From the NCBI GenBank assembly GCA_043228905.1, contig JBHGNT010000002.1, positions 4,774,001 to 4,838,000 on the forward strand: a DNA stretch of 64,000 nt, in the 5' to 3' direction. Below are positions 1 through 10,180 of this stretch, piece by piece. The notes under the pieces were generated by a model, which did not search any database, was not told the origin of the DNA, and saw only the letters and a list, made by a program, of their open reading frames with translations. This DNA comes from Azolla caroliniana (taxonomy: Eukaryota > Polypodiophyta). The position numbers and the translations under genes were made by a program. Position 1 is the first letter of the stretch. The number at the start of each line of letters is the position of its first letter.

Positions 1-669
1 CCGTTATCCAGCACCTTCGTCTCCATGCATGTTGCCATAATGTACGGTTCTCCGAGTATTACCGGATGTGAGGATGTCTCCTGCACGATGAAGTGCTGGT
101 CAATCTTGACATCACCAATTTTCACCCGTACATTTGGGCAGGCCCCGTGTAGCTCCTCTGTGGCGTGCGTCGCCGCTCGTTTTTTCCACCTGTGCTTGGT
201 GTTGATCGGCCACTTGCCCTTCTTGTAGAAGTCCATAGACATCAGGTTGATCTCCGAACCGTGGTCTACCAACGCCACCACCGGTTCCTGGACGTCTCCG
301 ATCCGAACCGGGGTCTCCGTAGTGGCCCTTGCCCAGTGCAGCTTCGAATAGTGGCTTTCCGCCAACTCGTCTTCTAGAGCCATATCTTCTAGGTGTGTCG
401 TTCGCACCTCCACCGGCTTCTCCAGCTCCGGCTCCATCGAAAGCCTTTTTCGCTTCACGAAATCCACGATGGAGTCATGGAATTCTTTCTTGGCGATACC
501 AAGCACTTCCCTCAGCGACAGCTCCACCTTGCTGTCGAGGATTCGTTCCTCAAGGACCTTTCGTAGGTCCGTCGTTCTTTTTATCTTGGTCCTCAACCGG
601 TAACCGTCTTTCTTTGTTTTATCCGGTCTGCCGGAAGTACCAATGTCATGCCTTTCGGCTCCGGATCAT

Positions 670-1398
670 TGTGTGAGTCGGGTGGGAACCGCTGAGGTTT
701 TGGACTAGGAAGAGGAGAGTTTTAAGGCTAATAAGAATATAAATAGATTATAATAAAGAGATATAGAAAACTTGTGAATCCCACAAGGATAATGAATTTT
801 ATTAATCAATATATATATATAAGAATATGAATTTGGATTCAAGGAGAAGGATATAGAAATCTCGTGAATCCCACAAGTATAGTTTATTTCATGAATCCCA
901 CGAATATATTTTATTAATTGGTGTATTTTAGAAATATATCCAATTTCCAAATATTCTACACACCCCCTTACATTGTGCTCCCCATCCTTATATAATGATG
1001 AGAGAGTCTTAGTAATCCATGTTTTTCTATCAATAGACTATATGCTTTATCTAAAAGTAATCATACTTTTTCTAACTTGATGCGTTTTTATCGACTATAG
1101 TGTTCATGCACGCTAGATTTGCATGTGTAGCTTTTTCTTTTATCATGCATTTTCTTCTAACTAAAGTTTATCCTAGTGTGCACTTACCTTTCTATGTGGG
1201 ACGTCTACTTTTTTAACACTAATGATATGTTAGTGTAATGGTAAAGCTTCACATTATGTACATGGAGGTACAAGGTTTGAATCTTGCCCTATCCATGTAT
1301 GACGTATTTTAACATTTTCTTTTATTTTTTCATATTTATTGAATCGGTTATTTTATACATTTTTCACGTAGTGTACGAAATACACTACGACACTAACA
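670..1398 (+). mobile_element. Solo LTR (729 bp) with 4-bp target duplication
   Basis: Starts TGTGTGAG and ends ACTAACA, and is flanked by TCAT at 666-669 and 1399-1402. The flanking gag sequence becomes collinear with the intact family copies when the segment is removed. It is AT-rich, has a TATATAA at 989-995 suggesting plus orientation, and carries repeats of a GTGAATCCCACAAG-like unit at about 770-900. No internal coding sequence is present, as expected for a solo LTR left by LTR-LTR recombination. The element family is not recognised. Confidence 0.68.
1231..1284 (+). repeat. tRNA-like (Pol III box A/box B) module inside the solo LTR
   Basis: TAGTGTAATGG (1231-1241) fits box A and GGTTTGAATCT (1274-1284) fits box B, about 43 bases apart as in a tRNA gene. 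No cloverleaf acceptor stem is evident. It is probably a tRNA-derived SINE head or a tRNA-like part of the LTR. Confidence 0.5.
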
Positions 1399-1734
1399 TC
1401 ATTCTGCTTTGGCCCAAACTGGGTCTCGTACTGCTGCGAGGGTCCGACCCCTCTGGTCTTCCCCGCACGCTTGTTTTCTACCAGAACTTCATAGTTCTAG
1501 CACGCGGCTTCCATGAAGCTGGTCTTTTCCTCAACCGGATCGCTCCACCCGATGACCTCCCGGACCCGTCTGTCTGTGCAGTCTGCTTCCTCCTTCCTCA
1601 ACCGCACGTTGGCGAGGCCTTCTAGCACCAACGGCTAGAACTCAAAGTCCTTCGTCTCCAGCCTTCGTCTCTCCCGAATCGGATTCCTGCCGACGCCGAG
1701 TAGTGGATGGTCTCCATCGTCCATATGGCCTTCT

Positions 1735-2822
1735 ACACCCACTTCCAATTCCCATTTGACCTTGGGCATCTCTCTCCATGGACTTTATCACCGACCTTCC
1801 TCGGGTCGGTGACCATGACACGGCGCTAGTGGTCGTCGATCGGTTTTCGAAGATGGCTCACTTTGTCCCATGTTTTGTCACGGATAGATCATAAGCTCAA
1901 GTGAAAAGAAAGAAGATAGACAAATGGATGAGTAGTATTAACAAAAAGACTCCATAACTGGTGTTGTTCACCTAGAAATTCCTTCAAGGTGAACTCCTCT
2001 ATTTATACTACATGGCATGCATACTTGTTGCACGCATGTGAATCTACAATAGAGCATGTAGGTATGCATGCATGTGCCAAGTGTAAATACTACAAGGGAG
2101 CAACTATGCACATGATGCTAGCAAAACAATAAGGACCAATTACATACATAACTGTGTAGTAGATATATTGGTTAACCAAATGATACTATATTATAACATG
2201 GTCGTGTCAAGAGTTCGAATCTTGACATGTTTGAACACCATTGCGGGGGAGGAGACGACTCACCTTTTTCTCAAAAATGTCGTCTAATTACACAACTTTC
2301 CTGAGGATGTCACTTCTAATCGAGGTCCTCAATTTATCTCCCACTTCTGGCGACGACTTCTACAAACATTTGGGATGTCTTTGAACTTGTCAACCGTGCA
2401 CCACCCTCAAACTGATGGCCAAACCAAAAGAGTCAACCAAATCCTCCAACAATACCTCCGGTGTACACTTAGCTACCAACAAGAGGATTGGGTGGACTTC
2501 CTTGTCATGGAGGAATTTGCCTACAAGAATAGTATCCTCGCCTCAACTAAGGTTTCCCCATTCTTTGCAAACTACGGTTTCCACCCTTATTTCAGCATTT
2601 CCATTCTGGACACTTCCGTCAATCCGTCGACCGAGAGGTTTTCCCACACCTTACAAGATGTCCACGTGACCTCTCCCTCGAGCTCCATGCCACTGGTAAA
2701 AAATATAAAGCTCACATTGACCGACATCGCTTGGTCACGCCGACCTTCGCAGTCGATGACATGGTTTGGTTGCTACATCGTTGTTGGCATAAAAGGCCGA
2801 CTCCATTCACTTTGTATCCTAG
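1735..2822 (+). pseudogene. Ty3/gypsy integrase remnant
   Basis: A plus-strand reading gives [10 protein letters not shown] and [14 protein letters not shown] (about 1774-1870), the start of a gypsy integrase core. After an insertion it continues with TSNRGPQFISHFW, HHPQTDGQTKRVNQ and the EDW...FAYKNS stretch (about 2250-2640). The core Asp of the usual SDRGPQF is Asn here, and the catalytic Glu of the QTDGQAER motif is Lys. Several stop codons interrupt the frame. Similar in type to the integrase of gypsy-4. No LTRs of this copy are in the window. Confidence 0.8.
1903..2247. mobile_element. AT-rich insertion splitting the integrase remnant
   Basis: The integrase reading breaks after AQV (about 1902) and resumes at EETTHLFL (about 2248). 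The intervening 345 bases are AT-rich and non-coding, with a CTATTTATA box-like site near 1997 and a box B-like GAGTTCGAATC near 2211. It resembles a short LTR or SINE remnant. I could not find a clean target duplication, so ends and class are uncertain. Confidence 0.4.
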
Positions 2823-2869
2823 TGTGAATTTGTTCATATAGTTAGGGCTTAGTATATAAGCGACAACGT

Positions 2870-3662
2870 TGTCGAGATATTATGCAAGTGCGTGTGGAAT
2901 CGAGGCGGGACCGCGGGGGTCTCGAACCAAAGAGCAAGCGAGGGAGGAGAAAGAGAGAGTACCGGCTACGCAGGACCGGGGATACACGGGGACACGGCCC
3001 TTCAGCACGGAGAACGCGAACAGACACCGACACAGACAGATGCGAATGACTAAATATGTGTATTAACAAAAATGGCTAACACGACTACAACCCTCGATGG
3101 GGCACAGGTTGGTTACAACCGAACAGGCCGGCGAACAGATGCCGATGCCTGTTCGCTTCGACGCACAAACGGGGTAGCAGGTCGGAGGTGCTGCCGGAAG
3201 CACTCGGGCGTTCCTCGAAACAGCGCGAGCCTCCTCGGAACCCTGCACAGAAAGCTATGGAGCTCAAGAAGGAAGGAAACAGAGAGAGAAGCGTCCAGAA
3301 ACGGTCCGACAGCACTTCGTCCTCTCCGCGCGAGATCCCTCCAACAGCTCTTTCCTGCTCCTTATATAGCCCGTTGAGCAGGCCGTCTTGTCAGCTTTAT
3401 TCCCTGTCCCTTTCGAACAGGAATCCGCTCCGTTCTTCACGCATCCGCGTAGTTACGCCGCCGACTCGTACAGTTCCTTCGCTCGCGCGCGCGACCGAAA
3501 AGACTGTTCGCGCGGTCTTTGTCTCCACTCGTGTTAGGGCCCGTTCCTGCCGATTATCCTCCTAATTCGCTTCTATGTACAACTTGGAGCGTGCGCGCGT
3601 GAAGAACCGGTTCCCACGCCTTGGCGCGCCGATTCCGCCTATGGACGGTTTTCTTCACGACA
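2870..3662 (-). repeat. Gypsy-1 3' LTR
   Basis: 793 bp, TGTCGTG...CTCGACA on the minus strand, next to the polypurine tract at about 3663-3680. A TATATAAG box lies at 3361-3368 on the minus strand. Confidence 0.92.
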
Positions 3663-3733
3663 TCCGCCCCCACCTAACCGCGCATCCTCCGGTATGCGCC
3701 AAGAGAGTTGGGACGGAGAAAACCGGCCCGTCT

Positions 3734-6700
3734 TCATTCCTCGCCCGTCGGTTCTTCCTCGTTTCCGGATCGTTCGTCACTGCCGACCAGGAGAGCCGGG
3801 TCTGGCTCGTCGTCGTGTCGCTTCTTGAACGCTTTGATCCGCTTCCCCGCAACCGGTATCGCCACTCTCGTGCCGTCAAGTTCCGCCAGGTGATATGTCC
3901 CGTTGTCATTGGCGCTCCGTACCACGTAAGGCCCGAACCACCTACGTGCGAACTTCCTTGTAGCTCGGTGCTGGTTGTCGAGACTGCTGTCGTAGACGAG
4001 CACCCAGTCACCTTCTTCGATCTTCTTCGGTCGGAGCCGGTGCGTTCGGTCGAACCTGGCTTTGTTCTTTGCCCTCGCCACCCGGAGCCTCTCCGTAGCC
4101 AGTTCCACGTCCTCCGGTCTCCGCTCGAGTTGTCGTATACGCGCGGCCAACAACTCCTCCCGGCTCATCTCGTCCCTCCAGTCGACCGTCGCCCACGAGG
4201 AGATCGTCCGTTCCATCGGCATGATCGGCTTCTGGCCGAACATGAGCTCCGTCGGCATGTACCCGGTTACCGAACTGTGCGTGGTCCGGTCTGCCCACAA
4301 AGCATAAGGTAGCAGCCGCGGCCAGTTACCGACTCGGCCTCCGCATGCCCGAACCAACGCCTTGACGATCGGTCCGTGTCCGCGCTCCACCTTTCCATTC
4401 GCCTCCGGATTATACGCAGTGGTGAGCGAGAGCTTGACTCCCAGCCGGTCGAACAGCTCCGCGGCTTCTTCGGCGTCCAGCTCCCCTCGGTCAGCCACGA
4501 TCTTCCCGACGCACCCGTACCGGCATATCACGTCCTCGATTAGGAACCGGCATACGGCCGTGGTCGTTTTGTTCGGAAGGGCCCGGCCTTCCACCTGGTT
4601 CGTCAGATCCTCCCGCGCTAGGACCAGGTACCGCATCTGTCCTACCCCCATTGGCATCGTCACCAGATCTACCATCCATTTGAAACGGATGGTCGGAGGG
4701 TACGTAGGGTGAAGCTCGTCCCGGTGTCGGACTATGGAGTGCATCTGACAGCTCTCGCAAGTTGTCACGAACCGATGCACGTCCCGGTACTGCCCCGGCC
4801 ACCAATACTTCCCCTTCAGTTTCTCAAACGTAGCCCATGTCCCACGGTGTCCAGCCCAAGGGCTGTCGTGGTAGGCCGTCAGCAGCTCCTCCTGTTCTTC
4901 CTTCATCGCCACCACCCGGAGCGGAGCGCCGTCCCTCTTCTTCGGGTGCTTCCATAGGTAGCCGTCCCGGAGAAAGAACCGGTACGCTTTCTTCCGGATC
5001 CGGTTGGCCTCGTCCTTCGTCCACGACGCATCGGGCGTCATTGTCTTCAAAAACCCACCGATCTGCAGCCACTCCCTGTCGTACTTGCTCGCGTCGAAGT
5101 CGTTAAGCGCCGGAGTGCTTGTTCCGTCGGTTGTTACATACGCAGTCTCGAAGAAGTCCACGCCGACCTCTTCGTCCTCCGAAACCATGCCGCCCTCGTC
5201 ATCGAATCTCGCCCTTGAAAGCATGTCGGCCATGGCGTTGTCTTTCCCGGAAATGTGTCGTATTTCCGGGTCCAGGGACTTGATGTACGCTATCCACCTG
5301 AGCATTGCCAGGTCCGGCGTCGCGCATCCGGAAACCATGCCGAGAATCGGCATGCAGTCCGTCTCTATGATTACCTCCGTCCCGATCAGATAGTCCTTGT
5401 CGGCCTTCACCGCCGAAACGATACCCCAGAGTTCGCGTTTAACCTGGGCATATCCCCGTTGCCGCTCACTGAGGACCTTCGCGCCGAATCGGATCGGAAA
5501 CCGATTGCCGTCCTCGTCTTCTTGGTTGACGACCCACCCGATTCCGGTCGGACTCGTGTCAACCGTTATGTACACAGGGGTGCCCTTCCCGTAGACAGCC
5601 TTTCGGAGGGCCGGTGCTGCCGAAGGAGCCTCCTTCAGCTTCCGGACCGACTCCGTGTGCTCGTCTAGCCATTCGAATCTTCGCCCTTTCCTCAATAGTC
5701 CGTATAGCGGCTCCGCAACGTGGGCGTAATGCGGGATCCATATGTGGTAGAATGCGCATGCCCCCAGGAATCTTCGTACTTCCGTGACCGAGCCGCAGAC
5801 GGGCTTCATCGCGGAGATGGCTTCTACCTTTGCCGGAGACGGTTTCCGGCCATATGGCCCGCACAAATGTCCGACCACCATGATTTCCGACTGCCCGAAG
5901 GCAGACTTCTCCCCCGAGAAGGTGAGCCTCGCATCCTCTAGCCTTTGCAGCACCTTCTCGCAGTCGTCGATGTGCATTACCACGAATCGCCGGCATCCGT
6001 CCGGCCCGATCGTCTCGTCCCTCTCTTCCACCGGGCATCCCTTGATCGGGATGTCGTCTAGAAACGGCATGGTGATGTCCGGGATGCAGTCCCTCAGCAC
6101 CTTGTTCATTGCATTCACCATGTGGGCCACCGAGTTGGTCCCTCCTTGCGGCAGCGTACACATCCGCACGAGGCCGAGGGGAGTTCGCATCGTCGTGATG
6201 TCTCTGCTCTCCACGGCTAGCTGGAACTGGTCGTACCCTGAGTATAGATCACCAACCGAGTAAATCGACCTTCCGGCGAAGGCCTCCGCGAACTCGTCTA
6301 TGGTCGGTCCGATCCCTGCGTTCCGAATGGTCACCCTATTGACCGGTTGCAGGTCCTGAATGAAGCGCAATGATCCGTTTTTCTTTGGTACGGTAAACCA
6401 CCGGTTTGAATACGGGGCGCTCGACGGCTCGAGAATGCCCATATCAACTTTCTGCTTCAACAGCTCCATCAACTTCGGGATGTGAGCTCTCGGAACCGAA
6501 ATTGGCTTGAGATTCCACGGTACATGCGGTACCGTGAATATCACCATTGGCTCTACGATCGTCGGGTCTACGCACCCGATTTCCTCCGGTGAGAATGCGA
6601 AGGCTTTCCCGTGCCTTCCGAGCATTCTCCGGAACCGGTCTTCCTCCGCCGGCAGTAGGAACCCGCCCCCACCGATCTTCAGCTCGCGGAGCGTCTCGTT

Positions 6701-7219
6701 GGTGAAGGTGTGCCCTATGCAGGCCCGATCTCGTAAGCTGGGGTCCGATGCACCCCCTTTGATTCGGGATTCGCTGCCCTCCGGTAAGGGCACCGCAACT
6801 GGCCTCACCTTCCGGTCCACCGTCTTGTACTTTGTGCTCACTCGGGCCGTCCGTTCCGACTCGAGCCCTCGACCGAAGTCCGCGATGACTTCGTACATTT
6901 CTTCGGAACATACCGGTATCGTCCGGTCTTCGTTAAGGTATTCTTCGACTACCTTCCCCAGCATCCCCAAGGTGTCGTCGAAGGAGACTGCCTCCACGGC
7001 TCCGTTGATTCCTTCGTCAGGGCCGAGAACTCCGCACGCCCGAAGTCTCCCCTCCGTCTTTGTTTTCTCTCGGCCGGTGATGCCGACCATCGTACATGCT
7101 CCGCTGTCGGAGAAGCAAAATTTCCTACCTATTGTACACGGTTTTATCGTACAGATGTGGGGTTTTTCCGGAGCATCCGGACTGTCGCGGCCCCACGCCT
7201 TGGCAGTCCTCTCTAAAAA
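3734..7219 (-). CDS. pol: Gypsy-1 pol: reverse transcriptase, RNase H, integrase
   Basis: Open frame of about 1160 codons in the -1 frame relative to gag; the first ATG is at 7088-7090, giving 1118 residues. Counting from that ATG: reverse transcriptase about 185-350 with FLDD at 343-346 in place of YxDD; RNase H with D511, E553, D578 and D622; integrase zinc finger H741/H748/C778/C781; integrase core D808, D867 and E902; and a GPY/F-like module near 1040 (WFGPYVV). All catalytic residues that I can identify are present. The frame is open upstream of the ATG as far as the gag stop codon. That upstream part is conserved in gypsy-2 (GRKFCFS), so pol is probably made by frameshifting rather than from the ATG. 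A homologous copy in gypsy-2 carries stops; this one does not. Confidence 0.93.
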   Translation of the reverse strand, partial: FLERTAKAWGRDSPDAPEKPHICTIKPCTIGRKFCFSDSGACTMVGITGREKTKTEGRLRACGVLGPDEGINGAVEAVSFDDTLGMLGKVVEEYLNEDRTIPVCSEEMYEVIADFGRGLESERTARVSTKYKTVDRKVRPVAVPLPEGSESRIKGGASDPSLRDRACIGHTFTNETLRELKIGGGGFLLPAEEDRFRRMLGRHGKAFAFSPEEIGCVDPTIVEPMVIFTVPHVPWNLKPISVPRAHIPKLMELLKQKVDMGILEPSSAPYSNRWFTVPKKNGSLRFIQDLQPVNRVTIRNAGIGPTIDEFAEAFAGRSIYSVGDLYSGYDQFQLAVESRDITTMRTPLGLVRMCTLPQGGTNSVAHMVNAMNKVLRDCIPDITMPFLDDIPIKGCPVEERDETIGPDGCRRFVVMHIDDCEKVLQRLEDARLTFSGEKSAFGQSEIMVVGHLCGPYGRKPSPAKVEAISAMKPVCGSVTEVRRFLGACAFYHIWIPHYAHVAEPLYGLLRKGRRFEWLDEHTESVRKLKEAPSAAPALRKAVYGKGTPVYITVDTSPTGIGWVVNQEDEDGNRFPIRFGAKVLSERQRGYAQVKRELWGIVSAVKADKDYLIGTEVIIETDCMPILGMVSGCATPDLAMLRWIAYIKSLDPEIRHISGKDNAMADMLSRARFDDEGGMVSEDEEVGVDFFETAYVTTDGTSTPALNDFDASKYDREWLQIGGFLKTMTPDASWTKDEANRIRKKAYRFFLRDGYLWKHPKKRDGAPLRVVAMKEEQEELLTAYHDSPWAGHRGTWATFEKLKGKYWWPGQYRDVHRFVTTCESCQMHSIVRHRDELHPTYPPTIRFKWMVDLVTMPMGVGQMRYLVLAREDLTNQVEGRALPNKTTTAVCRFLIEDVICRYGCVGKIVADRGELDAEEAAELFDRLGVKLSLTTAYNPEANGKVERGHGPIVKALVRACGGRVGNWPRLLPYALWADRTTHSSVTGYMPTELMFGQKPIMPMERTISSWATVDWRDEMSREELLAARIRQLERRPEDVELATERLRVARAKNKARFDRTHRLRPKKIEEGDWVLVYDSSLDNQHRATRKFARRWFGPYVVRSANDNGTYHLAELDGTRVAIPVAGKRIKAFKKRHDDEPDPALLVGSDERSGNEEEPTGEE
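7213..7219 (-). promoter_or_regulatory. Candidate -1 frameshift site U-UUU-UAG at the gag/pol junction
   Basis: The gag frame ends TTT TAG directly after another T. A one-base backward slip of the Phe codon on UUUU continues as UUA GAG AGG into the pol frame, which is open from here in both gypsy-1 and gypsy-2. The surrounding 17 bases are identical in the two elements. It is not a standard X-XXY-YYZ heptamer; the stop codon would occupy the A site during slippage. Confidence 0.55.
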
Positions 7220-9366
7220 TCCTCTCGGTTTTCGGAACCGAGGGAATCGCGGTTACGTTCGTGGTTCGGCCGTACCGTCAGAAACTGGACCGAATGGCGC
7301 CCGTCTTGGCTTTTGACCCTTGCGTAGGCCGAACCATTGTCCAGCACTTTGGTCTCCATTCGCGCCGCCGTGATGTACGGCTCTCCCAGAATGACCGGAT
7401 GCGAAGACGTCTCCTGCACGAAGAAGTGCTGGTCAATCTCGACGTCGCCGATCTTGACTCGCACATTCGGACAGGCCCCGTGCAGTTCCTCGGTGGCGCG
7501 CGTTGCTGCCCTTATTTTCCACCCGTGCTTGGTGTTGATCGGCCATTTGCCCTTCTTATAGAAGTCCATGGACATCAAATTGATCTCCGATCCGTGGTCC
7601 ACCAAAGCTATCACCGGTTCCTGGACATCGCCGATCTTCACCGGGGTTTCCGTGGTCGCTCGGGCCCAGTGTGGTCTCGAATAGTGGCTTTCCGCCCACT
7701 CGTCTCCCAGCGCCATGTCGTCTAGGTGCGTCGTCCGCACTTCCACCGGTCTTTCCGGTTCTGTCTCCGTCGACAGCCTCTTCCGTTTCACCAAGTCCAC
7801 GATGGAGTCGTGGAACTCCTTCTTGGCAATTCCCAGCACCTCTCGTAACGACAGCTCCACCTTGCTGTCGAGGATCCGTTCCTCCAGGACCTTTCGTAAG
7901 TCCGTGGTCCTTTCTATCTCCGTCCCCAGACGGTACCCGCCCTTCTGGGGTTTATCTTGCGTACCGGCCCCGCCGGCTTCGTCCCGTCGTGGCCCGGACC
8001 GGGTCTCGTATCGTTGTGAGGGCCCGGTCGTCCCGGGTCTCCCCACCCGCTTTTCTTCTACCAGAGCCTCGTAGTTCTGGCAAGCGGCTTCCACGAAGCC
8101 CGTCCTTTCCTCGACCGGGTCGCTCCACCCGGTCATCTCCCGTACCCGTTTCTCCGCACGGTCCGATTCCTCCCCTTTAAGCCTTGCACCGGCAAGGCCT
8201 TCCAGCATCGTCGGCCAGAATCCGGCTTTGCTTTCCCTTCGGGCCTCGCCGCCCCCGACTCGAATGCCGGCCGACGCCGAGTAGTGAACGGTTTCCGCGT
8301 GTCGGGCCGCCGCCTCTTCCATCAACCTTTTCATACCACCTTTTCCGTCGTTTCGGCTTAGGGCCCTTCGGGTGTCGCTGGCATGCACCCGTCCTTCCCA
8401 CAGGTACACCACCCTGTTCCTCAACGCCTCCGCGAAGTCGCCGCAGTCCTTCCGAATGTGGCCGACCTCATCGCACCACATGCACCTGTTTCCTGCCGCC
8501 GGCCGTCGGTCACGAGCCGGTTCGCCTTCTTCCCTTCGGGCCTGCGCGATTTGGAGGTCCTTTATCGCCTTCGTCAATTCCTCCAGCGCCGCTCCTCCGG
8601 TTGAGCCTCTGACTACGCCGGTCGAAGCCGAACCGGTATCCAACCACTCTCGGGTCTCTTCCTTTCGCACCTGTGGCGCTGGTTCGAGCTTCCTTGCTGC
8701 GACCGAGCCCGACCCGGTTGCACCGTTATCCGCCCATTCTCGCCGTTTGTCGAAACGGCCACAGACCTTCCTGACAGCCGCCCAGTCGGTAGTGAGCCCG
8801 TCTTCGGTTTCCAGCAAGAGGCCCACGTGCTCCCGATCCCGTTCGTCGACCGACTTGACAAACAACAAGACCCGGCTCGTGTCCAGGATGGTTCGGTCGA
8901 GCGCCGAAAGGCGCGCAAAGTTTTCCTCGAACTCCCGGAGGAGCGCCGACGCGTTTCTTCCCTTCCCCGGGGACTCCACCCATTCCATGAACCTTCGCTT
9001 CGAAAGCCGGAGCGCGTCGTCCAGCCCGTATTTCTCTAGGAGCCGACCTTCGAACTCCTCCCAGGTACGGCTCTCCGTCCGCACCTCGAGCACCTCCGCA
9101 TGGATGCTCGGCATCGCCACTCGGGGAAATCCGGCAAGACGCCTTTCTTCCGGAATGTCCCGCATCAGCATCTCTGCACCGTAGGACGCCAAATACTTCG
9201 TGGCATCCTTCCCATCGAACCGGCCGATCGTGCCGACGACCGCCTCAATAGCTCTGTCGAGGGCACCGGTGATCTCGCGCGCGTTTACAATCCGATCCAC
9301 GGCCGAAGCCATGGCCTCTGCGAGATCCGACCCCCTCATCTTCTGCTCTTCTGCCGCCTCTTTCAC
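7213..9366 (-). CDS. gag: Gypsy-1 gag-protease
   Basis: Open frame of about 717 codons. The frame start at 9366 is a GTG; the first ATG is ten codons in, and the frame runs straight on from the LTR boundary, so the true start is uncertain. The N-terminal 200 residues are capsid-like and helical. A CX2CX4HX4C zinc knuckle (CMWCDEVGHIRKDC) lies near residues 295-310, and a retropepsin-like domain near 575-690. The protease active-site triad reads D-H-G instead of D-T/S-G, as it also does in the other two copies in the window. The frame ends GAT TTT TAG, where pol overlaps in the -1 frame. Confidence 0.9.
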   Translation of the reverse strand: MKEAAEEQKMRGSDLAEAMASAVDRIVNAREITGALDRAIEAVVGTIGRFDGKDATKYLASYGAEMLMRDIPEERRLAGFPRVAMPSIHAEVLEVRTESRTWEEFEGRLLEKYGLDDALRLSKRRFMEWVESPGKGRNASALLREFEENFARLSALDRTILDTSRVLLFVKSVDERDREHVGLLLETEDGLTTDWAAVRKVCGRFDKRREWADNGATGSGSVAARKLEPAPQVRKEETREWLDTGSASTGVVRGSTGGAALEELTKAIKDLQIAQARREEGEPARDRRPAAGNRCMWCDEVGHIRKDCGDFAEALRNRVVYLWEGRVHASDTRRALSRNDGKGGMKRLMEEAAARHAETVHYSASAGIRVGGGEARRESKAGFWPTMLEGLAGARLKGEESDRAEKRVREMTGWSDPVEERTGFVEAACQNYEALVEEKRVGRPGTTGPSQRYETRSGPRRDEAGGAGTQDKPQKGGYRLGTEIERTTDLRKVLEERILDSKVELSLREVLGIAKKEFHDSIVDLVKRKRLSTETEPERPVEVRTTHLDDMALGDEWAESHYSRPHWARATTETPVKIGDVQEPVIALVDHGSEINLMSMDFYKKGKWPINTKHGWKIRAATRATEELHGACPNVRVKIGDVEIDQHFFVQETSSHPVILGEPYITAARMETKVLDNGSAYARVKSQDGRHSVQFLTVRPNHERNRDSLGSENREDF

Positions 9367-9383
9367 GTCGGGTTCACCAAAGA

Positions 9384-10176
9384 TGTCGAGATATTATGCA
9401 AGTGCGTGTGGAATCGAGGCGGGACCGCGGGGGTCTCGAACCAAAGAGCAAGCGAGGGAGGAGAAAGAGAGAGTACCGGCTACGCAGGACCGGGGATACA
9501 CGGGGACACGGCCCTTCAGCACGGAGAACGCGAACAGACACCGACACAGACAGATGCGAATGACTAAATATGTGTATTAACAAAAATGGCTAACACGACT
9601 ACAACCCTCGATGGGGCACAGGTTGGTTACAACCGAACAGGCCGGCGAACAGATGCCGATGCCTGTTCGCTTCGACGCACAAACGGGGTAGCAGGTCGGA
9701 GGTGCTGCCGGAAGCACTCGGGCGTTCCTCGAAACAGCGCGAGCCTCCTCGGAACCCTGCACAGAAAGCTATGGAGCTCAAGAAGGAAGGAAACAGAGAG
9801 AGAAGCGTCCAGAAACGGTCCGACAGCACTTCGTCCTCTCCGCGCGAGATCCCTCCAACAGCTCTTTCCTGCTCCTTATATAGCCCGTTGAGCAGGCCGT
9901 CTTGTCAGCTTTATTCCCTGTCCCTTTCGAACAGGGATCCGCTCCGTTCTTCACGCATCCGCGTAGTTACGCCGCCGACTCGTACAGTTCCTTCGCTCGC
10001 GCGCGCGACCGAAAAGACTGTTCGCGCGGTCTTTGTCTCCACTCGTGTTAGGGCCCGTTCCTGCCGATTATCCTCCTAATTCGCTTCTATGTACAACTTG
10101 GAGCGTGCGCGCGTGAAGAACCGGTTCCCACGCCTTGGCGCGCCGATTCCGCCTATGGACGGTTTTCTTCACGACA
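9384..10176 (-). repeat. Gypsy-1 5' LTR
   Basis: 793 bp and nearly identical to 2870-3662. Followed by the direct repeat ACGT at 10177-10180, where copia-1 LTR sequence resumes. Confidence 0.92.
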
Positions 10177-10180
10177 ACGT

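Larger units (their letters stand above)
1..1734 (-). pseudogene. Gypsy gag-protease fragment, interrupted by a solo LTR
   Basis: The two segments 1-669 and 1399-1734 align on the minus strand with the gag-protease frame of gypsy-1 (about 7333-8300). The protease segment shows the same VDHGSEINLMS-type motif, and the gag segment covers the region between zinc knuckle and protease. The continuation into pol would lie left of the window. The copy is diverged from gypsy-1 and gypsy-2 and carries small indels, so it is a third, older member of the family. Bases 670-1398 are a later insertion; removing them with one TCAT repeat restores alignment to gypsy-2 at about 28750. The right end near 1734 is a junction to an unrelated plus-strand integrase remnant. 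Confidence 0.8.
2870..10176 (-). mobile_element. Gypsy-1: full-length, apparently intact Ty3/gypsy element
   Basis: Two 793-bp LTRs (2870-3662 and 9384-10176) flank gag-protease and pol frames, both open. Target duplication ACGT lies at 2866-2869 and 10177-10180. In my comparison the LTRs differ at one base (near 3422 versus 9936), so the insertion is recent. Read on the minus strand, the element begins TGTCGTG and ends CTCGACA. It has a purine tract AGGTGGGGGCGGA next to the 3' LTR, and a candidate primer-binding site TGGTGAACCCGACGTG (9364-9379) four bases inside the 5' LTR. The primer tRNA was not identified. It inserted into the 5' LTR of copia-1. Confidence 0.93.

Noticed and set aside
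1231-1284. Functional tRNA gene
   Set aside because: Only box A and box B fit; no acceptor stem or anticodon arm could be built. The same holds for the modules at 40.7 kb, 52.7 kb and 58.0 kb.
3188-3565. Plus-strand frames inside the gypsy-1 LTRs
   Set aside because: Identical in both LTRs, antisense to the element, and no domain.
6507-7316. Long plus-strand frame over gypsy-1
   Set aside because: Antisense shadow of the GC-rich pol/gag region with no recognisable domain; the minus-strand frames hold all motifs.
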